Of a stretch of DNA of 64,000 nucleotides, positions 13,201-23,100 are shown one piece after another. Made by a program: the position numbers and the translations under genes. This DNA is from Schistosoma mansoni (lineage: Eukaryota > Platyhelminthes > Trematoda > Strigeidida > Schistosomatidae). The stretch's first letter is position 1. Each line of letters begins with the position of its first letter. The notes under the pieces were generated by a model that was not told the origin of the DNA, did no database searches, and saw only the letters and a list, made by a program, of their open reading frames with translations. Location of the stretch: contig NW_017386025.1 of NCBI RefSeq assembly GCF_000237925.1, forward strand, positions 2,786,215-2,850,214, in the 5' to 3' direction.

Positions 13201-13860
13201 GTGGGACTCCTCAACAGTGCGCATCCATGGTCCCGCCGCACGAGACTCGAACCCAGGACTTATCGGTCTCGCACGCGAGTGCTATACCTCTGACTACAGA
13301 GCCGGCCTAAAGATTAAGTGCTCGCGCGCGAGATTAATGGGTCCTGGGTTCGAATCCTGCGAGATGGGATCATGGATACACACTGCCAAGGAGTCACACA
13401 ATAGGACCAAACAGTCGTCCAGTGCTTTCAGGTTTTCCATAGTTATCTAGCTTCAATTGATTCATGATTTCAATCATAGATTTTTTTTTCAAAATCTGAA
13501 CTAAAACGTTTTCTAAAATTAATTTTAATTTATTCTCATGGTTAAATGTTTTCAGATGAATAAATGATGAAATGAATTATGAAATTAAAATTGTCAAATT
13601 AATTTTCAAGTGTAAATCATCACCTTTTATTTTATTTATTGTCAATTCAGTTTACTGATGGACAACATAATACAAATTATGATAGTATAAATGATAGACG
13701 ATTAATGAGATCAGAATCAAATTCTTCATCAACTCAACGAAATCATCATCGTCAACATTCATCTAATAGCCGACGTGATAAATCGATTGATTCATTATCA
13801 GAATTACGTTTAATGCCAGAAATTAGCATTATAGGAAAATCTTCAGATGTAAATCGATAA
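6260..13860 (+). CDS. Spliced gene: Ser/Asn-rich coiled-coil protein, family not recognised (four exons)
   Basis: Joins exons 6260-7273, 8330-8497, 10893-11306 and 13651-13860, all phase 0, giving about 601 residues. Residues 1-300 are low-complexity, rich in Ser, Asn and Asp. Residues about 290-338 are basic and conserved-looking (RLSRLRASLRQSFGWPLSKP, then EARALLKLRETRMD). Residues about 320-445 form a heptad-rich coiled coil, and the tail is again Ser/Asn-rich. No enzyme motif, signal peptide or membrane segment is visible, so a cytoplasmic scaffold or cytoskeletal role is possible but unproven. The start ATG has a purine at -3 and G at +4; the frame stays open upstream to 6203, so an earlier exon cannot be excluded. 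Introns carry a decayed LINE and SINE copies. The gene converges on the RIN-like gene. Confidence 0.75.
7274..8329. other. Intron 1 of the coiled-coil gene
   Basis: Bounded by GTAAGT and TTTCCTCAG. No repeat family, RNA gene or other structure recognised inside. Confidence 0.6.
8330..8497 (+). CDS. Exon 2 of the coiled-coil gene (coiled-coil core)
   Basis: 56 codons between acceptor TTTCCTCAG and donor GTATGC, phase 0 at both ends. The translation (starts VLRVQSRCQTLQRHIDRLEA, ends LQTRIFQLEAE) has leucine/isoleucine at a/d heptad positions with charged residues between, the strongest coiled-coil signature in the gene. Confidence 0.85.
9412..10626 (+). mobile_element. Non-LTR retrotransposon 3' half, decayed (intron 2)
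   Basis: From about 9412 there are reverse transcriptase remnants: a degraded GCPPSPFLF-type motif, then intact LIDLEYADDIVLFGEDADKM containing the catalytic ADD box, then VERVDDFTYLGSLISHNGL. After frameshifts comes the C-terminal part at 10100-10333 (NLHRLIWLGHVLRMPEHRLP, GRCRLLGCGPHDYRN). The 3' UTR runs to the GCTGACTGACTGA end near 10623. The same 3' UTR recurs inverted at 22751-23013. The protein resembles a common schistosome LINE, distinct from the RTE copy at 1-1572; I am unsure of the clade. Confidence 0.9.
10893..11306 (+). CDS. Exon 3 of the coiled-coil gene
   Basis: 138 codons, phase 0 at both ends (acceptor GATAAACAG, donor GTGAGG). The first half continues the helix (FKVGQRIKEMELMSKLAESN, ending near NKAHEAAVDLL). 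The second half is disordered, with an Asn run encoded by AAT/AAC repeats (about 11136-11170). The frame stays open past the donor into the intron, but the splice and phase agreement with exon 4 favour splicing. Confidence 0.8.
11425..11615 (+). mobile_element. SINE-B copy with intact ribozyme (intron 3)
   Basis: A short internally deleted copy. Inverted left end at 11429-11470 (ATCATGAGTCAATTGAAGCT), then a jump into the head just before the B box (CGGTTCGAATC), the hammerhead block and the tail ending TCAATTGACTCGTGATTTCA. The A-box region is missing, so independent Pol III transcription is doubtful. It could be transcribed within the host gene's pre-mRNA because it is on the same strand. 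Confidence 0.85.
11518..11563 (+). ncRNA. Type I hammerhead ribozyme in SINE-B, core intact
   Basis: Stem I arms are TCACTG and CAGTGC (five pairs). The core CTGAGGA matches CUGANGA. Stem II is GTCC/GGAC with a short loop. The second core strand GAAA is present, followed by a minimal stem III (ATGGCCGT) and cleavage triplet GTC. All conserved catalytic positions of the hammerhead consensus are kept. It lies in sense orientation within intron 3 of the coiled-coil gene. Confidence 0.8.
12079..12103. repeat. GA-rich microsatellite
   Basis: Short (GA)n run with one interruption, in intron 3. Confidence 0.8.
13133..13470. mobile_element. SINE-B inverted pair (head-to-head fold-back)
   Basis: A minus-oriented half (13133-13312: tail, ribozyme relic, B box, A box) is joined directly to a plus-oriented half (about 13308-13470: A-box remnant, B box GGGTTCGAATCC, ribozyme relic, tail). 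Both outer ends are the common inverted terminus (CATGAGTCAATTAAAGC and its complement). Both ribozyme cores are damaged: the minus one reads TTGAGGAG and the plus one has lost the CTGA box. Confidence 0.85.
13651..13860 (+). CDS. Exon 4 (last recognised) of the coiled-coil gene
   Basis: Acceptor GTCAATTCAG, phase 0, then 69 codons to TAA. The sequence is Ser/Arg/His/Asn-rich (SNSSSTQRNHHRQHSSNSRR). The stop follows a GATGTAAAT that could also be a weak donor, so a further exon is possible. Confidence 0.7.
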   Translation, partial: FTDGQHNTNYDSINDRRLMRSESNSSSTQRNHHRQHSSNSRRDKSIDSLSELRLMPEISIIGKSSDVNR

Positions 13861-15165
13861 TTATTATTATTATTATATCATTCTATAAAATATCAATGAA
13901 ATTCACTGTTTTTTGTTTATACGTTACATATCTAATAAATTCACATATCAAGAATAGCTCTTATAAGTCACTTAGATATAAATTGCTTCAATATACATAA
14001 ATATATAGATATAATATCTCTGTGTATATTGCTGTTTACAAATGTATCGGATATTCAAAGTTTTATACATATCGATCATTCAATATATCAAATCGTTTTT
14101 TCCCTCACTTATCTTTCATCCAAGCACTTAACATCTACATCTTCTCAGAAAAAACAAAACAAAACAACCACTAATAAACAAATAAACATATATGAACCAG
14201 TGTTTTCAAGTAGTTACCTTTCCTAAAACTCTGTTCTTTCTTCCTTACACTTAATTATTCTCATTTATCTTTCTTTTTTTTATAATCTCTTGTAGTCATC
14301 ATTTGTACTACCATTGTCATTGCTTTATTCATTAACAGTAAAGGATATTTTTTTCTAAGAATATATATATATAGTTTGCTTTTTTAGTGACGTATGCTGA
14401 TTTTTTCGGTTTTTCTTTCCATAACTACAATGATATTTATTCTCAAATATTTTTATTGACTTGATCTTATACCTCTTACTTGTTGTTTCACTATCGTCTA
14501 GGTTTATTTCTCCACGATGGTGTCGATGAAACAGTTTTCATCATTATACTTTCATTGGTTTAATTAATGGCTGTGCAATTATTATTATTATTATTATGAT
14601 TACTAATTTAGAGTATAAAAATGTTTTTGATTTATTGGGACTTTCTATCTGTTTTGTCTTTCTTTCTCACACTATCTTTAACAAAAATGTTTATTATTCA
14701 TTCAATTCTTGGTGATGATAATTAGTTGGTCAATTAATTCGTTTTAAATAGGAATTATTTTGTAAGTTGAACTGTTTACTATTGAAATTCATCAAATGAT
14801 TTTTTTTGTTTTAAAGAATAATAGATAACTTCGGTGTTAGCGTTTATTATCTAAAATCTATGGGAATGTTGACTAGAAGCAATGAAATCAAGGATATACA
14901 TGTTGAGATCACGGACACGTTTCTTAGTTAGCTTAAAAATCCATATATCCGGTCTCATGCTGACTCCCGGACTTCATCTACTTAGTCCATAAAACAATAT
15001 TAAGTACAGGTATATCAATGATACAAATACACTTGAATTAACAGCCAAAACACGCAACTCTAAATAAGATAAATTGTAATCTTATTTGTTCACGAAATCG
15101 TTAAGTTTCATTAAATTTTATCGAATACATCGCTGGATGATATATGATGATAAATGTTTGCACAT
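13861..15165. other. 3' flank of the coiled-coil gene
   Basis: A possible AATAAA polyadenylation signal lies at 13934-13939, about 75 bases after the stop. The remainder is AT-rich with short ATT microsatellites (13861-13876, 14578-14596). No gene recognised. Confidence 0.5.
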
Positions 15166-15167
15166 TT

Positions 15168-15560
15168 GAAATCACGTGTTCATATAAGCTAGACCATCAA
15201 TTAGAAATCGGGAGTACCGAATGAACATTGCATCCTAGTATGGGATTCCTTAGCATTTCACATCAATCATTCCCCAAGTGGGACTTGAATCTAAGACCTT
15301 CAACGCTTAACCTGTAGACCACCGAATCAGTATTCAACGGTGTTAATGTCTAACTTCAATCAATCTATGATCTTGAGCAACTCTTCATCCACGACTCGTG
15401 GTGAATAACTGTCTCACACATGATACATATCGGACTCCACTGGTCACAGTTTCTAATAAAATCTCCAGGAGTTGCATCTTGAAGCTAGTCACTAGTGAGA
15501 ACATGATTGCTAACAGTATGGGGGATTTGTGGAGATTGTAGTATTTTCACAGGTTTTTCT
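15168..15560 (-). mobile_element. Old SINE-B copy, minus strand
   Basis: Recognisable A-box complement (TTAACCTGTAGACCACCGAA), the family segment AACGGTGTTAATGTCTAACT, the distal segment up to GAAGCTAGTCACTAGTGAGA, and the flank GGGGGATTTGTGGAGATTGT. The ribozyme block is eroded beyond function. Confidence 0.75.
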
Positions 15561-15865
15561 AATATGAGTGTATAATAGTTCATAAAACTCAACTAATATG
15601 TAGGTAGAAGAATTATCTTATAAATATATATCGTACATCAGAAAGGTAGAAGAAAGTGAAGCTCGACCACTTTTTTAGTAGAGTCAACTAATAGAAAACC
15701 TGTGTTTTGACTTCAGTAGTGTTCCAGTCAATTAATTTTCGTTTTAACTTCAATAATTTATTGATCGACAGTCAGTACTTTGATCTTTAACAATAATGAT
15801 ATTTTACCAGTCTATCAACTTAAAGTCTTTACGTGTAACTGAACACAAACTGTTTATAGTTGAAA

Positions 15866-16217
15866 GCATGAATCAATTGAAGCTAGACCACCATGGAAAA
15901 CCTGGAAGCACTGGATATCCGTTTGTCCTATTGTGGGATTCCTCAGCAATGCGCATCCACGACCTCGCCTTAGGAGATTCGAACTCAGGATCTACCAGTC
16001 TTGCACCAGAGCCTTTAACCGATAGACCACTGAGCCAGTATCCGATGGTGTTAATGTCTAACTTCAATCTATCCACGAAGTTGAACAACCGTTCACCAAT
16101 TTTCTTCAGTGAGTTGATATCTCACAACAGACGTGGTTTCAATTCCGCTGGTCACTTCTCATTAGAACTTCAGGAATTATCTCTTGAAGTCAGTCACAAA
16201 ACCTCTTCTGATTACAA
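15866..16217 (-). mobile_element. SINE-B copy, minus strand
   Basis: Near full-length copy from CATGAATCAATTGAAGCTAG to the distal segment near ACCTCTTCTGAT. Ribozyme-like block at 15908-15952 on the minus strand: CTGAGGA is kept, but the second core strand has lost a base (GGACAAAC), so it is predicted inactive. An open frame across the repeat is a by-product, not a gene. Confidence 0.85.
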
Positions 16218-16639
16218 ACTGTTTACTTTCTGTGTTACATGTATTCACAGTGCTGACCCCAATTTGAACTTCACTATAACTTGCTATTAACCACTTGATA
16301 GGTGCCTTACTCAAGTTTTACAAATGGCTTAAAAATAAATTCTTCAACACTTATGTTTAGTTTACTTGAATTATTCGTTGTCCCAACTACTTGAAAGGTC
16401 TCAAATGCCTTAGTGATATCACTAACTGTTAACTTCTACTTTTGTAAACAGAATACTTGTAGAAACTGTATACTTTATTAATTACTGTACTCATATAATC
16501 TTTCTAAACGTACTAATTTCTAAAATACGCCTTGCTCTTGGAAGTAAACATGACCATTGTGAATGATACAAACAGAAAAATGATATAAATTCGTCATTAA
16601 AACTTATTGTGAAAAAGTGAACCCATTTTTTCTTATTAT

Positions 16640-17085
16640 AAGCAAAAATTGTAGTGGCTAGCAGTGGAATCCAGGATGCGCGTTTCGTCCTATTTGGGAC
16701 TCCACAGCTAAATGTACCTGTATCTCAGAGTTGATGTTCACTCTGGGACTCGAACCCAGTACCTGGCGCTTGGAAAACCATCGCGTTATCCACTCAGCTA
16801 CTGAGTCCTGATAGCCAGTTGCTTGTGCAATGGGGTGATAACGCGATGGCGTTTGAAGAGTGAACATCAACTCTGAGATGCAGGTACATCCAGTTGACGA
16901 GTCCCAAATAGGACGAAACACGCGTCCTGGATTCCACTACTAGCCAATATCCATCTTTGATTATAATACTTGCGAATTCAGGTTTTATCGAGGCAATACG
17001 CAGAGTATCCACATATGGCCAATAAGAGACTGACCAGTTGTAGTCCTAAGCATCAATGGGAAGATTCAAATAAACAATACTAATT
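16640..17085. mobile_element. Smα-like SINE, inverted pair
   Basis: The minus-oriented half (about 16640-16810) carries a tRNA-like head (complement of GGGACTCGAACCCAG; A-box complement CGTTATCCACTCAGCTACTG) and a ribozyme block at 16669-16713. The plus-oriented half follows (about 16830-17085) with the same block at 16888-16932 and the usual Smα tail (AATACGCAGAGTATCCACAT, GGGAAGATTCAAATAAACAA). Both ribozymes are damaged: the plus core begins TTGACGA instead of CTGACGA, and the minus core has lost A6. Confidence 0.85.
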
Positions 17086-17089
17086 GAAT

Positions 17090-19600
17090 GCATTTTCTAT
17101 TATTTTATTCGTGACATATTAACATAATTCAAATATAAAACACAGATTGAAAGATAAAAGATAAATAGTAAACTATAAATGTTAAGCGATCAAAACAAAA
17201 TTAATTAGATCTCATTCAATTTTCAGATTCCAATTAATAAAAAAAATGATTATTCAGATTATTGTGATGAAATAACTTGATGAAAACTAGAGCAAAATGT
17301 GCTTTAGAGAAAAAAATGTTAAAAGTGAATGCGTATAACAAAGAAACGATTCCAAGAAAGATATCAAACATGAACTCACTGGGGCATTTCTTGTGTTATT
17401 CTAATAAAACAAAATGCCCCTTAATCCTCTGAACAAACTCTTACAGTCACTTGATAATATACGTTACAGGTGGAAGGAGTGACCGTCTAACCTATTGTAC
17501 TACCTGATTTGAGTTGCATCATTTTTTATTTCGTAAGTACAAATTTATCTACTCAAGTAGTTTTTTTAGTTATACATGTATTTGAGTATTCAAATGTAAC
17601 ACCTGATATGACATAAAAAAAGTAGAATCTGCATCAATAATTTACTTTGTTCAATAACGTTTGGTAAATCCGAAATCTTTTCAAATCTTTAGAGGTACAG
17701 AATACTCCAACACTAAATAATCATGTTTAATTCTGATCATATTTATAAGTCTTAATGAAATCCAAACATATATGATTGGACCGATTGGGCCATATTGTAC
17801 TACCAAAACAATGAGGTTCACGGTGGTATGACTTCTACATTTTAGTATAAAATTACAAAATTAGTCCCAACTATCAATCTCTTAGTCAGAAAAAGTAAAA
17901 AGAACGATTTCGGTTCAATAATGTGGTAGAAATTGGATCATCTAAATGCAAAGAGACGTGAAACGTTGCACATCTGTGGTGCAATTAAATAAAATCCTAC
18001 TTCTTTCTACGCTTATTTGGAGAAAATGTCTAAACAAATTATGCTTTACGAATGATATACCGAATAATACACACACTTAATGTCATCACAGTATCTAAAC
18101 CGTGCACATACCACGTGGAATCTCAGCATTTAAGTGGCTAGTTTGTCAAACTACGTCTGATGCTATATGTTTACAAAATATCACTTACCTTTAGACTTTG
18201 ATTTGATCGTGGCGTTAATTTAACAGATTATAAATGTACTCTACTGTTAATAAGAAATTCACTTGTAAAAATTAATTCATCTATTTCACTGACGTTTTAC
18301 TGGTGAACCCTTGATAATAAAGGCTGATTTTCTCTAAGATTTCCACTCAAATGAATAAGAAAGGGAAACAACAACAAATCGACAAAGTTTATAGGATATT
18401 TAATATGCTATATTCTGATTTAAGGAAGTATAAAAGTGTAAAGCTGAAAGATTTTAAGTTGAGTAGTGGATATGAGCGAAATTCAAGAAGATTTATTGAT
18501 AATATCTATGAAAGCATCACCTACCCTGACGTTTAATATGCTGTAGAAAGCTATAATATAACTCTATCAAGCTGATTCCTTTTTTATCACTTGAAAAGTA
18601 CAGCCTAAATCGTAGCACTCAACTATGAGGACTCAAATCTAGAAGAATCAGTTATGTAGAAGTTTCAACTATCATTTTACTTGTAAGAGTCAAAATATTC
18701 AAATGTCAGTTCATAGGTTTTATTCCAATCATTTTCAAAGGCTAAGAAACCTTAACCAGAGTAAAATATGCCTTTTAGTAGCGGCAATAAGATGTGCATG
18801 ATATCATGCTTATGATTTTGGGCTACCTAGGCCTAGAGAGGATTATTTCATTTTGCTCTTGGTAACCAGTTTCAATCATATTCTCCTCATTGTGTCTTAT
18901 ACATAATTTTGTTTTCTGTAGGAATTTTAAGTTTAATTTCCTCAGTGTAAACTTACGTACTCGTCCAAATAGATTTTTGTATTAGGTAACAATATGTTCA
19001 ACGTCATATGATTCATCCGTGAAATGCTGACGCTGTGTTTTCCTAATAACAGGTAAGGTGTGCAAGTAAAAATTTCAATGGGAAAATTATAATTATAACT
19101 TCCAACAAGAATATATATATATATATGAAGAAAACAAATTATTTAAAAAGAAAGATTACACAGATAGAACTGCCATCATTTTATTAGTTTACTTTCAAAT
19201 AGGCTTTAATAAGTAAGAGCATCGTAAGCACAAATTTTTAGTGGTCAGTCATATTATGAAATGAAAGCTAAAATCAAAATAAATGTTATTATGAATAATG
19301 CTATGTACTCGTGTATCTACTGGACCAGATTGTTGAACAATTTAGTTGATTGTAGCGAAACAACAAAAAAAAAATCTGGTCCGATTAAATGCACATAATT
19401 GCAAAGATTTGTTTAAATCGATCCAAGGCATTTTGTCTGTAAAATATATTTTAATTTGTTACTTTTTACTACTGATTAAATTTATAAGTAATATAAATTC
19501 AGTGAAATATTTTCTGAAATACATTTTGGGTCATGAAATGTGAAAATTTCGGGAGTTCCGTTGATTACAGGAGTTTGGAATTTTTTAAATCATTCGAAAC
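17090..19600. other. Intergenic DNA between the convergent genes
   Basis: AT-rich. Contains a small hairpin-forming palindrome at about 17381-17420 (arms GGGGCATTT and AAATGCCCC) and a TA run near 19112. No convincing exon; the small open frame at 18351-18536 has no supporting feature. Confidence 0.5.
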
Positions 19601-19604
19601 TCTT

Positions 19605-19614
19605 TTTATTTATT
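19605..19614 (-). other. Polyadenylation signal of the RIN-like gene
   Basis: Two overlapping AATAAA signals on the minus strand, starting about 9 bases after the stop codon. This implies a very short 3' UTR and supports 19623 as the true 3' end. Confidence 0.6.
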
Positions 19615-19622
19615 TGACACAG

Positions 19623-20137
19623 TTACGATTGCTCAGGGGAAGACAATTCTAGGTTTTGTTGTTGGATAAATTTTAATCCTGATCCCAACAGTCGGTCAGA
19701 TAAGGCAAAATAGCCAGATTTACGTTTATAAACTAACACTGGTTTATGCAAGCCTGAATTTTCATGATATTCTGAAGTATTTTTAAAAGCTGAATCTTGA
19801 ACTGGCACTACTAACTGATGCTTTGACTGGCCATTCGATTTACACATTGTCCACCAAGCAGCACGATTTCGATTTGACTTTCCCGAACGATGTGATACTG
19901 TTCGCGATCGGAACTCAGATGAACTACTGGTAGTGGAATCAGAATGTGAACTGATAGAAATATGACTTTTGAATGGAAATTTTTCATGGTCTTTAGGTGA
20001 AATAGGTGTACCAGTTTGTGAACGTGACGGTGTGGCCATTGTTGTTGTTGTTGTTGGAAGTATATGTGCTGAATATAAAACATCTGAATTTAAACTAGTA
20101 AATTCAGCTATTCGTAATTCATCTTCCAGTTGAATTT
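19623..20137 (-). CDS. RIN-like gene, last coding exon (end of RA domain and tail)
   Basis: The acceptor (TTTCTCTTTGAAAG) joins in phase with the preceding exon. It begins [20 protein letters not shown], completing the Ras-association fold with YSAHIL. A Thr/Ser-rich disordered tail follows, with [19 protein letters not shown], a basic stretch ([14 protein letters not shown]) and the C-terminus SSPEQS then TAA. Confidence 0.8.
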
Positions 20138-23100
20138 CTTTCAAAGAGAAAAAAACAAACAAAACTTTCAGTTAATCAGAGAATGTCAAAATCTAACAAA
20201 TTAATTTATATGGTATTATGAATTTATGAAAAGCCGATACTATATGTAAGTTAGACAAGATAAATAGGATTGCATGAAGTCTTACAATAGATGCTGAGAT
20301 CATAGTAACTAACGGGGTTTATAATGTCTATTTTCTTTTATCTTGATTATAATAGACCTGATATTAAGTCATAAGGTCACTAGTTACAAGGTTATTAATT
20401 TTAGAGTTATCAGATTTTTAAAAATTCTCATATATATAGGAAGATTTTATTGGTGTTCCAGTATGATTTAGCTTAGATACCATGTTATGAAAAGAGTAAT
20501 TTTTTTAAAGTCAGGAATAACTATTTCCCTTATCGATCTATCGAGAGGGATCGTAGATGAGCTCTGCTGAGGAGTCCGCACTTGAACGAAACGACCATCC
20601 AGTGCTTCCAGGTTTTCCATGGTGGTCTAGCTTTATTCGAATGATTAATTCAATTATTAAATTACGAAGTATTACGTTTAGATTTTTTATCTACAAGCGA
20701 CAAAATAAGCAATAACTTGAGTATTCATTAGTATGTTTTAACCATTTATATAAAAGTACTATTACAAAGTACCTGTAAATTTTGTTTTAGTTGATAACTT
20801 ATTAGTAATTAAATTAACTCTAGAAATACTATAAAAAAGTAAGTTATATGAGCAAAGATGGATAGTGGTTAGCAGTGGAATCCAGGACGCACGTTTCGTC
20901 CTATTCGGGACCCGTCAGCTGAATGTACCTGCATCTCAAAGTTGATGTTTACTCTGGGACTCGAACCCAGTACCTTTCGCTTGAAATGCCATCACGTTAT
21001 CCACTCAGCTACTGAGTCCTGATAGCCACTTGCCGACGAGTCCCAAATAGGACGAAACGTGCTTCCTGGACTGCGCTGCTAGCTACTGTCTATCTTTGCT
21101 TATAATGCTTGTGAATTAAGATTATATCGAGGCAATACGCACAGTATCCACATATGCCAATAAGAGACTGATCAATTGCAGTCCTAAACATCTATGGGAA
21201 GATTTAAGTAAACAATACCAAGTGAATTTAAGTTATATACATTGAATTTTTTGTTTTGAGTATGAAAATGAAATAAACTGATATTGGAACTTATTTAGAT
21301 TTTAATCTATCAATTAAAGATTATTGAATTTCCTATGAACAGTGTGGTTTGGTCAAGAAAATCATCCATTGTGATGTTAGATAATGTCATTGGTGTTGAA
21401 TAAAAATAAACACATTAAATTCATCAGAGAAACATTTTTAGTAATATCAGTAATAATAATAGTAACGTTATTTCTTATTCATTAAATGAACTTTGTCTTG
21501 AGTATAAAAATGATAATTCCTAAACACTAATAAAAACCAGTGGGTGGTGAATTGATTGAATTTATCAACAGTACATAAATGATATAGAACTTCAGTTGTA
21601 GATTCTTTTTTCATTTCAGTTCAACTTAGTAACCATGTACAAGCTCATATACTCAGCTTTGAAGCACACAATTTATTTTTGTGTGGGTTTGTTAGTATAC
21701 TGGTAATAATGTAATTGTTTTAGTTTTTCCGTTGTTGATATTATCGACTGAATTTTATTCAGTTTCCTTTGCCATATATCTTCCTGAGCGGATTGTCTTG
21801 ATGTTGCCATTGAGTTACAAGTATCTAAGTAAAGATTGATCATGGCTAGCAGCGAAGTTCAAGAAGCGCGTTTATTCTTACTTGGAACTCATCAGATAGA
21901 TGTAATTGTACATATATATTGGGGTTAACACCAGAATGTGAATTAATACTTTTAGTTTCAAGAACTCAATACATCGCCGATTGAGGCATTAAAGCTTCCT
22001 CGTGAATTTCAATTTTCCCTCTATTACTTACTTACTTACTTACACCTGTTTCTCCCAATGGATAATAGACCGCGGACCAGCTTTCTCCAACCGACTCTGT
22101 CTTGGGCCTTCCTTTCTAGTTCTATCCAATTTTTGTTCATTTTTCTCATGTCTGTCTCCATTTCCTTTGACTTTGAGGATTGCATGTGAGGGCTTGTCTT
22201 GTGACGCAGTTGGGTGATCTCCTCAATGTGTGTCCTATCCACTTCAAACGTTTCTTCCTCATTTCTTCCTACACTGGGATCTGGTTTGTTGCCTCCCACA
22301 GTAGAATGTTGCAGAGAGTGTCTGGCCAACGGATCCGAAGTATTTTGCGTAGACAACTGTTAATAAACACCAGTAACTTCTGGATGATGACTTTCGTAGT
22401 TGTGCAAGCGTTTCAGTATCACTATGTGTATTAGTTTTTTCAATTTTCCAGTCAAGTTACTTATACTTAGTAATATCTTCTAAGGACTATTAACACCTCA
22501 AATAAAAACCATAAAAATAATACAATGTAATACTCTAAATAAGTTACACATTGATTTGTGAAAGAATATAAACATTTAATTTCTAGAAAAAAAGAAACAA
22601 ACTAAAAATTATTACCTGTTCCATTAATGTAAACAAATAATCCAAAATCTTTTGAATCAAATGTTCTCATTTGAAATGCTATCAGATTATCTGAAAAGAA
22701 GTAAATAAAACAAATAAATATGTGCAAAGTGAATAAATAATAAACATTGATCAGTCAGTCAATTAGCTAAAACGTAGGACCAGGCACATATATGCATCGG
22801 TCCAAGTTGTCATACCTCATTAGCACAACAAGATGAACACCGAATTCATAGAAATAGTTAATTTAGTGGTTGTAGTACATAAAAGATAGGTTGTATATAA
22901 GGATATAGTATAGGGAGGAAGATAAATATGAAGCAATTTTAATCTCAAGGTTTAAAGGAAGATAAAGAGTGTATACACCTGCACCATTGTGATCAATTCT
23001 GAGCCATGTCACCTAATAAACATGATAACATTGATTGAAGACAAAAAAAAGGAACATAAGGAACAATATAATTTGACAGATAATAAAATAACACATGACA

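Noticed and set aside
15796-16290. 164-codon plus-strand frame
   Set aside because: It runs antisense through a SINE-B copy (15866-16217); the translated product is a repeat by-product that recurs in other SINE-B copies (for example at 13160, 38455, 40302, 60689 and 63425).
16658-17012. Overlapping minus-strand frames of 72-87 codons
   Set aside because: They lie wholly within the Smα inverted pair.
20930-21015. Possible tRNA gene (A and B boxes with a cloverleaf-like head)
   Set aside because: It is the head of a Smα SINE with the ribozyme following directly; no intact acceptor stem was seen.
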